NCBI RefSeq assembly: GCF_964355755.1
Contig: NC_092674.1
Span: forward strand, 20,424,001 to 20,488,000
Source of the DNA: Antedon mediterranea
Taxonomy: Eukaryota > Echinodermata > Crinoidea > Comatulida > Antedonidae
DNA: 64,000 nucleotides
Direction: 5' to 3'
This document shows positions 48,923 through 60,000 of the stretch, one piece after another. The translations under genes and the position numbers were made by a program. How positions within the stretch are numbered: the stretch's first letter is position 1; the number at the start of each line of letters is the position of its first letter. The notes beneath the pieces were generated by a model that made no database searches, was not told where the DNA came from, and saw nothing but the letters and a program-made list of their open reading frames with translations.

Positions 48923-51253
48923 CACACTAAAAAAAAAAGGTGCAAATCTCTACCTAAAAAGGTGCAAACCGATGCAACAATAGCAGCTCCCTTTAAGGTG
49001 CACAACTGCACCTTTGACGGAAGGTGCAATTTTGAACCCTGATAAAGGGTGCTATAATGCTCCTTTGGAGTTCACATTTGCACCATATAAGGTGTAATTT
49101 TCTACCCTAAAAGGTGCAAACTAAATGCAACAATAGCAGCTCCCCAAAGGAGCAAAATTCAACCTCTAAATAAAGGTGCAACTTTACACCCTAATAAAAG
49201 GTTCAATAATGCTCCTCTAAGATTCAAATTTCTGTTAAAAAGGTGCACAAATAAAAATCACTAAAATACAAAAAATATTGATTAAGCTTTGTATAATTTT
49301 ATTCAACTTTAAAACATTACATTATTCAATTCAACTGCTGAATTAATGGATGGCAATTACCAGTCTCTGCACCTTAAATAGAGTGTGGCCATCTCTTCTC
49401 AAACCAACAATAGGCCTATTGTTAAAATTATCTAATGATGACATCTTTGGCAGTATTCTCTTCTTATCCCCATATATCTGAAACAGTGTTCTTGATGTCT
49501 GGTTCACCTTTTCCGAACATTTTCACCTGATTATGTACTTTCCTAAAAAGCATGAAATAGGAAGGGAAACTATTATATATTATCATTAATATGACAACAT
49601 CATACAATACATTATTGACATTGTTCTGATTTTTAAAGTCAAATTACCTTGACCACATGCTTTACATACTTTAAAGTATGTTCCTCTCCCTTTCCTCAGC
49701 TCGTAGTATAGTAGGCCCTATATACTAGAGTATTACAGTACATGTGGTCACATTTCTTTCTCCTTTTCTGAACATCTTTATTGCTGCTGATTAGAGCAGA
49801 GGTGCTCTTTCATGTTTTAAACTTATTTTATCCCTCCATGACATCATGTAGGCTGTAACTATAATTAAAAATAATGATAATGTGTATAAGAATTTAATAT
49901 AGGCCTAGGCCTAATAATACCCAGCTACTGTAATAACTAATATTAATAACTAGGCCCCTGGCCTGCCTAGCTAGGCCTATTATTAATTATAGGCCTAGCC
50001 GGCTAGCTAGGCCTAGGTAGGACTGCTTTTAATAAGTTTAAGGTCTAGGCCTACCTAGGCCTAGTAACCTTTTAGGCATAGCTAGCCTATTTATGCCTAA
50101 CCTACTAGCTAGACCCAGGTAAGTAGGCTAGGCCTGGTCTAGGACTATCCCCCACCCGAAAGGCTACTGTAGGCTAAGTAGGCCTCTAGACTGCCTACTT
50201 TAGGCTTAACCTAGCCTAGGCCTAATAGAGGCCGCCTAGATAGGTAGGAGGCCTCTAGCTAGCCATATTTATTTATTTATTTAGCTATCATTTTTAAGTT
50301 TTAGGCCTAGCCTAGGCTTATAGGCCTATACAATAATTAATCTAATAAAAACAACCAAACTACATGCCTATATAAAGCTTCGTTACTTACTTTTAACAGC
50401 TATCCTACACTGGAGAGGTGTGGGAGCTAGGCCTAGTTTAATTTTATAGCCTGATTTTTTGGGCGCAAACTCCTCAATTCAAACTGCATGTTTAACAACC
50501 GCACGCGCTTAAAATTATTGTTCAATTCCTGTTTCAAATAAATTTAGAACAGATGCCTACATTATGATATTAGATATTCTAATAATATTGTTAAATATGA
50601 AAGAAAAGTTTACTTATTCTAGACTTAAGCAAACCAGAGTAAATAACCTCTGAAATTCAATATTTTAACAATTGTTTACAGACATCTTGCGTGCGCATAC
50701 GGTACGAAAATTGTACAAAAATTGTACAAAAAGGTGCTATTATGCACCTTTTAACTGATGTTAAACCTTATAGGGTGCCCAGTTGAACCTTTGAATTTAT
50801 CATGTTAAAGGTATTAAACTTTAATTTTCAGTTACAAGCCAGCGACTTTCTAATGTTCCGTAAAAAAAAGATTTGTTCGAATTCCGATAGCTGTCCCCAC
50901 AAACCTATCTATATTATTATTAATCTTTCTTATTTTTGTTTTAACTTACCACAATAATGTCATTCTAAAAAAATTGTCCTTATTATCACCTTTTAAGCTT
51001 TTAGAAGCCCTAAGTTAAACATATCAAGAAGCGTTCATTAATCTAATAGGTCTTATTTGTCACACAGTCACCATGGCCTACTTGGGCCTTTGCGGTGCAG
51101 TTCTGCACCTTTTTATACTTGTCTGCATTTTGCGATATAAAAGGTGCAAAAATAAACCTTTTATGAACTCTGCACCATTTTATGAGAAAAAGGCGCAAAT
51201 TAGCACCCTTTTATAGGTTTGCACCTTTTATTGCACCTTTAGTTTTAAGTGTG
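48923..51253. mobile_element. 2.3-kb element with GGTGCAAA subterminal repeats
   Basis: Inverted ends CACACTAAAA...AAAGGTGCAAA (48923) and its complement ending AAGTGTG (51253), flanked by TA on both sides. AGGTGCAAA, or its complement TTTGCACCT, recurs many times in the left ~350 bp and right ~550 bp. The centre is TAGGCCTA-rich. No transposase is seen. A TA target fits Tc1/mariner-type or related elements. Confidence 0.75.
49890..50340. repeat. TAGGCCTA-rich block
   Basis: Dense, irregular runs of TAGGCCTA, CTAGCTAGGCC and AGGCCTAGCC. Similar shorter patches occur at 54405-54600, 15030-15055 and 14850-14890. Simple palindromic repeat, non-coding. Confidence 0.8.
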
Positions 51254-51289
51254 TAGTGTAGCGTACGTCGACGCAGTACACGACGTAAC

Positions 51290-51915
51290 CGTCAGTAAAC
51301 TTCGCCTGGAAAATAACTACAGTACACATTTTTGGTCCCTGGATGGAACATGATATCACGCGTCTCGACCCAACGTTGAACGATTCGTACAAAGGGATAC
51401 CGCCAGACAAGTGCGAACCTAGCTATTGTTTAGTAGTAAGTTAGATCGCTGGCAATAATGGATGCATAGAAAATGCATAATATCACTCTGACGTACTCTC
51501 ACAGTCAATGAAACGTCGCGGTTTTCTAGGCGCTGAAGCTAGCTACGAAGTAAACGCGAACGCTTTTTACTGTATATTATATTCCCCGACAAAAAGTACC
51601 CGTGTTCCCTTCGGTAACCTTCGCCTGGAAAATAACTACATTACACACTTTGGTCCCTGGATGGAACTTGATATCACGCGTCTCGACCCAACGTTGAACG
51701 ATTCGTACAAAGGGATACCGCCAGACAAGTGCGAACTAACTATTGTTTAGTAGTAAGTTAGATCGCTGGCAATAATGAATGCATAATATCACTCTGACGT
51801 ACTCTCACGGTCAATCAAACGTCGCGGTTTTCTAGGCGCTGAAGCTAGCTACGAAGTGAACGCGAACGCTTTTTACTGTATATTATATTCCCCGACAAAA
51901 AGTACCCGTGTTCCC
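51290..51915. repeat. ~310-bp tandem duplication inside the hAT-like element
   Basis: Two units share TTCGCCTGGAAAATAACTAC, CTCGACCCAACGTTGAACGA, GGGATACCGCCAGACAAGTG and CGTCGCGGTTTTCTAGGCGC. The frame at 51508-51750 spans the junction and matches no protein I know. Confidence 0.8.
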
Positions 51916-53159
51916 CGACGGGGGGGCTAGGCTCCCCGACGAGGGGGCTAGAGCCCCCTTAGCCCCCCCGCTGGCGCCACCACTGATAAAAGATACGGCA
52001 TAAGCGGAACCGCATTGAAATGGTTTATTTCATATTTTGAGAATCGTAGACAAGCAATCATTGTGGGTGATTCGATGTCTGATGAGTTCGCTCTACCCTG
52101 GGGTGTACCACAGGGATCCGTAAAAGGTCCACTCGATTTCATCTTATACACTGGACCACTCAGCAACATCATTGATTCCCACCCGGAAGTTCGTCCTATG
52201 ATCTATGCAGATGACACTCAACTATATTTAATCATGAAACCTACACATCACTCTGAATCTGTTAACAGCCTTGAATCATGCATTGCAGATGTTCGGTCAT
52301 GGGCCATTCAAAATAAACTCATGCTCAACGACTCCAAGACTGAAATGATCCATTTTCATTCAAAGTTCCGTGAGGCATCATCATTTCCTTTGGTCCATAT
52401 CGGAGATACTAGTGTCTCTACCTCCAGCTCAGCCAGAAATCTAGGCGTCCAACTAGACAACAGCCTCGGTTTAAAAGAACACATTCGTAATGTTTGCCGT
52501 GGTGCTTCCTTTGGAATTTACCAGATCGGCCAGATTCGTAAGTACCTTGACAAAACATCAACTGAACGTCTTGTTCATGCTTTTGTTTCATCTCGTCTGG
52601 ACTGTAATAACTCGCTTCTGTACGGCCTACCAACTTCTTATCTGTCTCCTCTTCAACGAATCCAAAATTCCGCCGCAAGACTTATCACTGGCACTAAACG
52701 ACATGAACATATTTCTCCCGTTTTACGTGACTTACACTGGTTGCCTGTTGATCAGCGCATTCGTTTTAAAATCCTGTTGCTGACATATAAGGTCATCAAC
52801 GGATGTGCTCCAGCCTACATATGTGACATCATTACTCCGTCAACCAACTCTTCGCTTCGTTCATCCAGCAGACTTCTTCTAAAACCTGGACCCCGTTCCA
52901 GAACTCGGTTTTAAGGTGATCGTGCTTTCGCTGTCGCAGCCCCAAAACTCTGGAACACTCTACCACTCGAAATACGCTCATCAAAATCTGTTTTCACATT
53001 TAAAACTAAACTCAAAACTCATCTCTTCAGAGAAGCATAATCGCACGCTACTACTTGCACTGATCTTGGAAAACACAGCGCTTTGAAACCTTTGTCTCTT
53101 GCGCTTTATAAATGTTATTTATTATTATTATTATTATTTGATTGATTAATTGATTGATA

Positions 53160-54044
53160 AGCTTAAACTACAGATTGAAAACTAAATTAAATCCGAATTT
53201 ACACAATCTCAAAACATTTATGTTATATAAAGTATTTAATATACCCGTTTATAGTTAGTTTTACCTCACAACATGTTTACTACAGTGATTTTTTTTACAA
53301 AAATAATTTATTATAAATCATTATTAAATAGAATAGCCTTTCTTATAAAAAAGCCACTCGACGGATCGGACGAAATAATTTTAAGAATTGTTCTTCTTGC
53401 TTTCCATATTATATTCATATAAAGTAAAAACAATTATTTTAATTTTTTTTTCCAATAATTTCTGCTTTTTTTTTTGTTTTTTTTTTTTTGATGGGATTTT
53501 AGGCCTACTGCTGATGCAAAAATGCACAATCTGACGACGATAAATAAAAAATGACCAAAGAGGATCGGACGGAAGGACTGTCGTTTTGGACTCGACCAAT
53601 ATTCAATGACTAATCTGACAGAGACTTATTATAATTCCGGCCTAGAGGTTAACAGCCAAAACGAAGTCATTGCATATGCATATCTCTACTCATTTTTTAT
53701 CAGCAAATGTTTTCATAGACTCTCTTTTCCCAGACGTGCCCTGGGGTGTGCGCATGCCCAGTCCGAATTTACCTATTTTTGTACAACTTTAAACTATAAT
53801 ATGCCTATAATGCACGGCTAATGCCTAAAGGAGCGACACGAAAAGCATCATATAAAACAATGTCAACTCTTTTTTCATCAACAAGAAATCGAGAGGGCTA
53901 AACTCACTCAGCGAGGTGTTTCGAGACCATCTTCATTGTTTTGTGAAGGCAATTTGTATCTAAACATCAGCCATTTTACGCCGATGATGTTGTGAAAGTG
54001 AAATCATGATGGCCCTTTTCATGCAATAGATATACAACGCTGGT
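53160..54044. other. Upstream region of wdr44
   Basis: AT-rich sequence with poly-T/A tracts near 53460-53490, then GC-richer sequence toward the wdr44 start. I see no clear TATA box; the promoter cannot be fixed from sequence alone. Confidence 0.4.
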
Positions 54045-57000
54045 ATGTCTTCAGAAAGTGACTCAGAAGAATTCTTTGATGCTACTGAAGATGTCGGGGT
54101 TACAAGTCCAGGAAGGTATTACTATTTAAAAGTGTAATTGAAACTGGCTAGCTAGGCTAGGCTGACCTCACCCACTTTATACGGTTGATTGTTGTCATTG
54201 TCAAATGTCAGCAGCGCGCAGTAGCCTGCCTTTGTCCCCTTCTCTCCGCTTAAGTGGACTGGAAAGGGCCTAGCAGCGTAAAATATATTTTTAGTAGCTT
54301 TTGTAAACTTTGCAGATTTTAGTTTGATGACATGGTCATGGGTGTATTGTATTTTAGCCTCTCTTGGTAGGCACTCTAATCTGACAGAAGCATTACTTAC
54401 AACAACAATAGGCCTAGGCCTAGCTAGCTAGTAGGCTAGGCCTAGCCTACATTAAAATTAATGATATTGATAATAAATAAATATAATAATGGGCCTAGGC
54501 CTATATTATTAAATAATAGGCCTACTGCTACTATCTAGTAGGCTATACGGTATTTATTATCAATATGCCTAGCCTAGCTAGCCTACTATGCCTATTATTA
54601 TAATATTCGTAACTGTACTTTGTTAACTTTTTTAAAATGTTGAAAAAAGACTGGGTCGTGCTAATCTTGACCCGGTAGGCCCATTATCGATGATATAAAA
54701 TGTTAAAAAACTGCTAACTAAGATAATTTAATGCTATTGTGATATTGAATTATTTTAATTGTACATTTCATTAGAGATGGTTTTACACACGAATGAAAAG
54801 TTTTAACAATATTTTAAATGATTTTAACTTGTACTGTATCTGGAAAGAAAAATATATACGACTAAAGCATCTTTAAGATGTACTTGACATCAATTTATAT
54901 GAAATAACCCTATAGTACCAGGCAATTCCAGGCCCCTACTTGGCGATACCGAGCCCTAGAGGGCGTACCGGGCGAAGATTAAGTATGACTGAAAAGACCT
55001 CTCACGATTCTACTACACTACAGTTCTAACTTACTACGTCTACAATACCCTTAGCCCTAACCTACATACTGAAACCTCTTTTTCAATTAAAAAGTAAATA
55101 CATTTTGTTTTACATTACACTGAAAAGGAGAAGCAAAGAAACCATACCAGTTAAAGAAATCAAGGCCCCTCCTATAGTTGATGCCTACAAACATGAAATT
55201 CAACAACTAGAAAAGGAACGTATTGAAGCTGCCATAAAACGAAGAGAGGAGGATGAAAAGCGAAAACATGAAGATGAAGAAATGCAACGGAAATTAAATG
55301 AACTAGCTGATAAAAAAAGAAAAGAAGAGAAGGTTTAATTAAAATTATTTTAATTATAATGTATTATTTACAAGAAGCCTATTTTGTAATCAATAATAAT
55401 ATTGTCTGAAAATGAAACCCTTCTGTTACTATTGCATTATGACAAGAGAATTAATAATGTAGATGAAATAGTGTAGTTACTATATACAATGTAATTCATT
55501 TGAAAAAAAAAATAGATTAGATTGGTTCAATTATTTAGGACAGAAAAAAATAATAATCATCATAATAATTTGCTAATAATTTACCAATGAATTCAGAATC
55601 AGTGGATGGTTCAGACTTTGTTATTTTCTGAGGTCTTCTAATTTTAAAGTATTATTCTATCCATAACTGCACAAGAAATGCATGGTGACCATACAACTTA
55701 GGTTGATTGATTGATTGCAGTTTATTTTAAAGATTATAAAAATTTTGCATTTGAAATTAATTTTTTTTTAAATTCTTTTAGAAATTATTGGAGGAACAGA
55801 TATTGCGATTGAAAGAAGATGAACGAAGGCAGAAAGAGGAAGAAGAATGGAAAAAACAAAAACAGGTACGATTTTAAACTCCTAACAATACCACAGTTAT
55901 TATGATTTTTACCAATATTATAATTAATAATCGCTCCTCGATTAAACAAGGCCAACAGCCATTAAGTCGCATGCTACAATGCATAGTGATACCGGACCGA
56001 CAGACAGACCGACAGACAGACCGACCGACCGACATAGTGAACTATACTGACCGAAATTACTAAACATGTTTAAAAATGTTGAAATGTTTAAAAACATTTA
56101 TATTTTTTAAATTTACACGTGCGTAGCCTGTCACTTTTGACGTGCTTGTATAACGTAATTTCGAGTTGAAAAGTAAGTCAAGAAAACAGAAATCGGGCAA
56201 AAAGAGTGCGCAATAACATTTAACGCGTAGTGCGCGCGCAAAAATATGCGCACTCATGGCAATTTTGTAAACGCTTAAAATTGCCTGAAATGTACTCTTA
56301 TTTCATCGAAAATAAATTTTGAAAATTTTAAGCGCGCGTACGCATGCGTTACGGTAATTGTATTGCCATATGATGATTTATGCCCTGAAATTTATGAGTA
56401 CCAAATTTTATTTAATTGTGATTCATGGTTGTGAAGATATGATTACAAACGTGATTTCGTTAAATCATGCGTAGACCGCGTAATTTTTTATTGCGCACCG
56501 TGAAAACATAACCACATCGATTCCTGGCCATAAGGAATATACTGTGAAAAATTGACCTAGCTAGATTAAACTGATATCAAGATAAGGTCAGAAAGCGATA
56601 AAACGCATAGTGATACCGGACCGACAGACCGACAGACCGACCAACCGACATAGTGAACTATAGAGTCGCTTCCACGCGACTAAAAATTATGAAAACTAAA
56701 TGATATACTTTGACAATACAGGAAGCCGAAAAACGAAGAATTGAGGCAGAAAAACGTAGGAAAAAACTTGAAGAACGACGGAGAAAAGAAGAAAGTGGAT
56801 TGGATGAAGATAGTGACTCTGAAAGCCAACAACCTGTTGCTGATGAAACTCGAGCACCAGTTGAAATACCTGCCAATGATGAACCTAGTGATGCAGAACC
56901 AGAGGTAGAACAACATAAAACCAGCACCATTCCAGATGTTGTTGCCAGTACAACGGGACGACCGGCAGTTTTGCCACTGGATTCTGCTGCACAGGAGATG

Positions 57001-60000
57001 CCGCCTCCAGCTGCACCACCTGTGGCTCCTCCTCGACGCAAGAAAAAACAAAAGAATCCAAAGAGTGCAGAACAAAAGGTTAATAATGTTACATTGTAAT
57101 GCAATAATTATAATGCACCTTAGTATATCCTTGCCATTTGGTTGGTTGGTTATGTATATCACATATGACATCGGTATCCATCCTGGCAATTCGGTGATTC
57201 AGTGCACGTTCATCTTTTCTATAACATTTGACCTTTGGGAGGTTTCGCATTTGGACGGTAAACGAAGGGGACGATAATTTACTAGAGTTTGATGAATATT
57301 TCAAGACAGAAGCGATGGCATTTGGCCCCCTCATCACATAATCCGTAGACCCCTGTATATGTAGACCATGTATGTAAGGCTCGGTGTGTGTGTTTGAAAA
57401 GTTTCTGCATATTTTTTAAACATGAATCTAGAAGAATCAAAGTGAATTCACAGTCTACACATACTATTATAATATATAAAATATGTTTTAGCTAATTTTC
57501 AAACTAAAATTGAGAAATTTGGGCCGACCGTCTACATGCACTTTGTACTGATGATGTCATAAATTTTGCTCCATCTATCGGGACCCAACGTTAAGTTGAC
57601 CAATTATAATCCTGATACGAGTGGAATAGAGTATACTGGGCTTACACGCATGAACAGATTAATATTTTGTATAAATTACTGTATCTTTTCATATTTATCG
57701 TCTACTGTCCTGTTGCAAAAGCTCACTAATGATAGTCAGTATTTTAACTAATTTAAATTTGCATAGCAATTGCTTTCTTCAACAGTATGTTTCTGTTGCT
57801 TTTAGATATCAGATGGAATGGATACAACAGAAGGACTCGATGATATACCAGTAGTAGTTGGTGGTTTGCCATTGGATCTTAGTAGTGGTAGTCGTCCAGG
57901 GAGTGGCATTTTAACACCAACCACAACCATCGCTAGTATCACTAAAGAGTTGGAACATTCTTTAGATCTGGAGAGTGCTTCCCGTGGTCACTCACATGTT
58001 AGGCATCATGTAAGTCCATTCTTTTTAAAAAATGTTTTAATTATTATAAAAAGTAATGGTTATGGTACAAACAGTTGTGGCTTGACCAAACCAATACCTT
58101 TAGTTATAAAGATAGCACCCTTTATATAACACCTAAATAGATTCCTGTCATTTTATTGGACAATTGTGGGTCATCACTCACTCACACTCACGTCATATTG
58201 CGAATTTTGGACAAAAAGTGTTTTGAGAGCGCTTTTGATTTAAACATTAGCGCAAGCCTATCTTACCGCTGAGAATTGTATTGAGAAACCCGAAGACTTC
58301 ACGCGAGCGAGACGAACTGACTAAGAACATTATTACTATAGATTTTCACTTCATACACGCTTATTATTGAACAATAGTTAGTATAAATAACTGCTAGTTA
58401 ATTAGAGACATTCAATGTTACTAAGAATACTAAAGAAATTACTTATAATACAAATTTAAAAGATTTATAACGATTCTAGTTTAGGTAACATTCGCCCATT
58501 AACAATGAAAACAAACAAATCCTGCGTAGGAAATCGCGGAACTCTAAAAAGTTTGTTTTAATATCACGCTAAAATTGTTTCCGAATTTTTAAATACATAT
58601 TTGTAAATAGCATGTTAAATTTCAATATCTTTACTTTTAATCCTCAAAAAATCAAAATGTTGATATTTTTTAAAAGAATTTTATGATCATTTGAAATCGG
58701 GTATATTTACTATCGATCGCGCTCCGCCGGTGCCCGAGTAGGTGTGTACGCGTCGCTTTTGCAGGTTCTATTCCCAGTAGCGAGTTTCGGTCGCGCTAAC
58801 ATAAGCAATGTTTTCTACATTTACATGCATTAGGGGTAAATTATGTTTAATTGTTTTTACCGCATAACAAAATTCCCAAATTTATTTCGTTTCTTGCCTA
58901 ACCGTTTCTGTCACCCTAAAATCAAATACTTTAACTGCATAATTTTAAGCGACAATAACATACAAATAGGCCTACTATAATTTGATCACTTCTTCGCAAT
59001 ACTTTAAAGTTGTTGTATACAATTATTTTAAGAATATAAATAAAAACACACAGAAACTAATAAAATGGCAACTAATTGAAAAGTCAAACTCATTTATTTC
59101 ATCAATTAAATATTTGAAAAAAATCAAATCAAGTAAGGTACTGCTGTGTAGGCCTTAAATATGATTATTGTATTTTTTAGTTTTAATTTGTATAATGGCC
59201 TAGGCCTAATAATATAGTACTAACAACATGTTTATTTCTAAAGGCAAGAATAACAAACAGCTTTATTTATTTACCTTCAATATTAAATCTATGAGAAACC
59301 TCAATTATGAGAATCATTTAAATTTCTGTCACCGTACATTTCATTATAATGAAAACCTTTAATTTAAAAGACATTTAATTAATAAGAGCTGGTCAAATTT
59401 TTTTGAATGTCAACATGCTGTCCATAAATAGCCGCTTTCAAGTGATGCAAATGTTTTCTGGAGTCAGATCCTATAAAAAATATAGAAATATAAAAAGTAT
59501 CTTAATTTAAATATGTATTTGAAAGATGGGCTAGAGGTATACTGCATGATAAATTAGGCTGAAAAACCTAACATGTGGTCCTAGGCCTACTACAAGGCCT
59601 AGCTTATTTGTTTTAAATCCCATAAAACGTTTGAATTTAATACATGTACAAAATCTAATTTATATAGAGTTGTAAAGTGTGGTACATTCAGTACATTAAT
59701 TAAAATAAATGAGAATGGGGCCTAATATTAATAAATAAACATGTAAAAAACTGGCCTAAACGACTACGTGTGTATCTATACGCATTGATTAACACACAGT
59801 ACGCGTTGGACCATCAAGGCTAGGCCCAGCTTCGCACAAACCACCGTTATACATGTGATTTGTTTACCTATTTCAATCGCCATTTAAAAAATACCTGAAA
59901 ATATCAACATGCCCATTTTTTGTCAAACGAATATTTACATTACATAGTAACTTTTTATTTAGTCACTCGTTTACTCAAAAATTGAGGAATTTTTTTATGG

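Larger units (their letters stand above)
48080..51985. mobile_element. 3.9-kb hAT-like non-autonomous element
   Basis: Flanked by an exact 8-bp duplication ATAAAAGA (48072-48079, 51986-51993). Ends CAGGGGTGGCGCCAG and complement of CAGTGGTGGCGCCAG, 14 of 15 matching. CAG ends with 8-bp duplications are typical of hAT. No transposase frame is seen. Interior: GC-rich blocks with CCCCGACGAGGGGGCT near both ends, a nested element (48923-51253) and a ~310-bp duplication (51290-51915). Confidence 0.85.
47276..53038 (+). pseudogene. L2/CR1-like LINE ORF2, split by an insertion
   Basis: 5'-truncated ORF2. The first part (47276-48079) has the RT fingers and first palm motif (NYRPIANLPFLFKVLERI, QSAYRRFHSTETALL, LILLDYSAAFDTINHDLL). 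The second (51994-53038) has GVPQGSVKGPLDF, the catalytic MIYADDTQLYL, LNDSKTEMIHF, HWLPVDQRIRFKILLLTYK and KLWNTLPLEIRSSKS. Frame is continuous across the insertion if the insertion and one duplication are ignored. One further TAA lies at 52912-52914, so the element is inactive. A TTATTA-rich tail follows near 53117-53140. No endonuclease domain is visible. Confidence 0.9.

Noticed and set aside
51508-51750. 80-codon open frame in the hAT-like element
   Set aside because: It spans a tandem-duplication junction, has no recognisable domain and no splice context.
56658-57189. Two long minus-strand frames over 56.7-57.2 kb
   Set aside because: Antisense to wdr44 exon 4; Ser/Phe-rich products reflect the complement of Glu/Lys codons.
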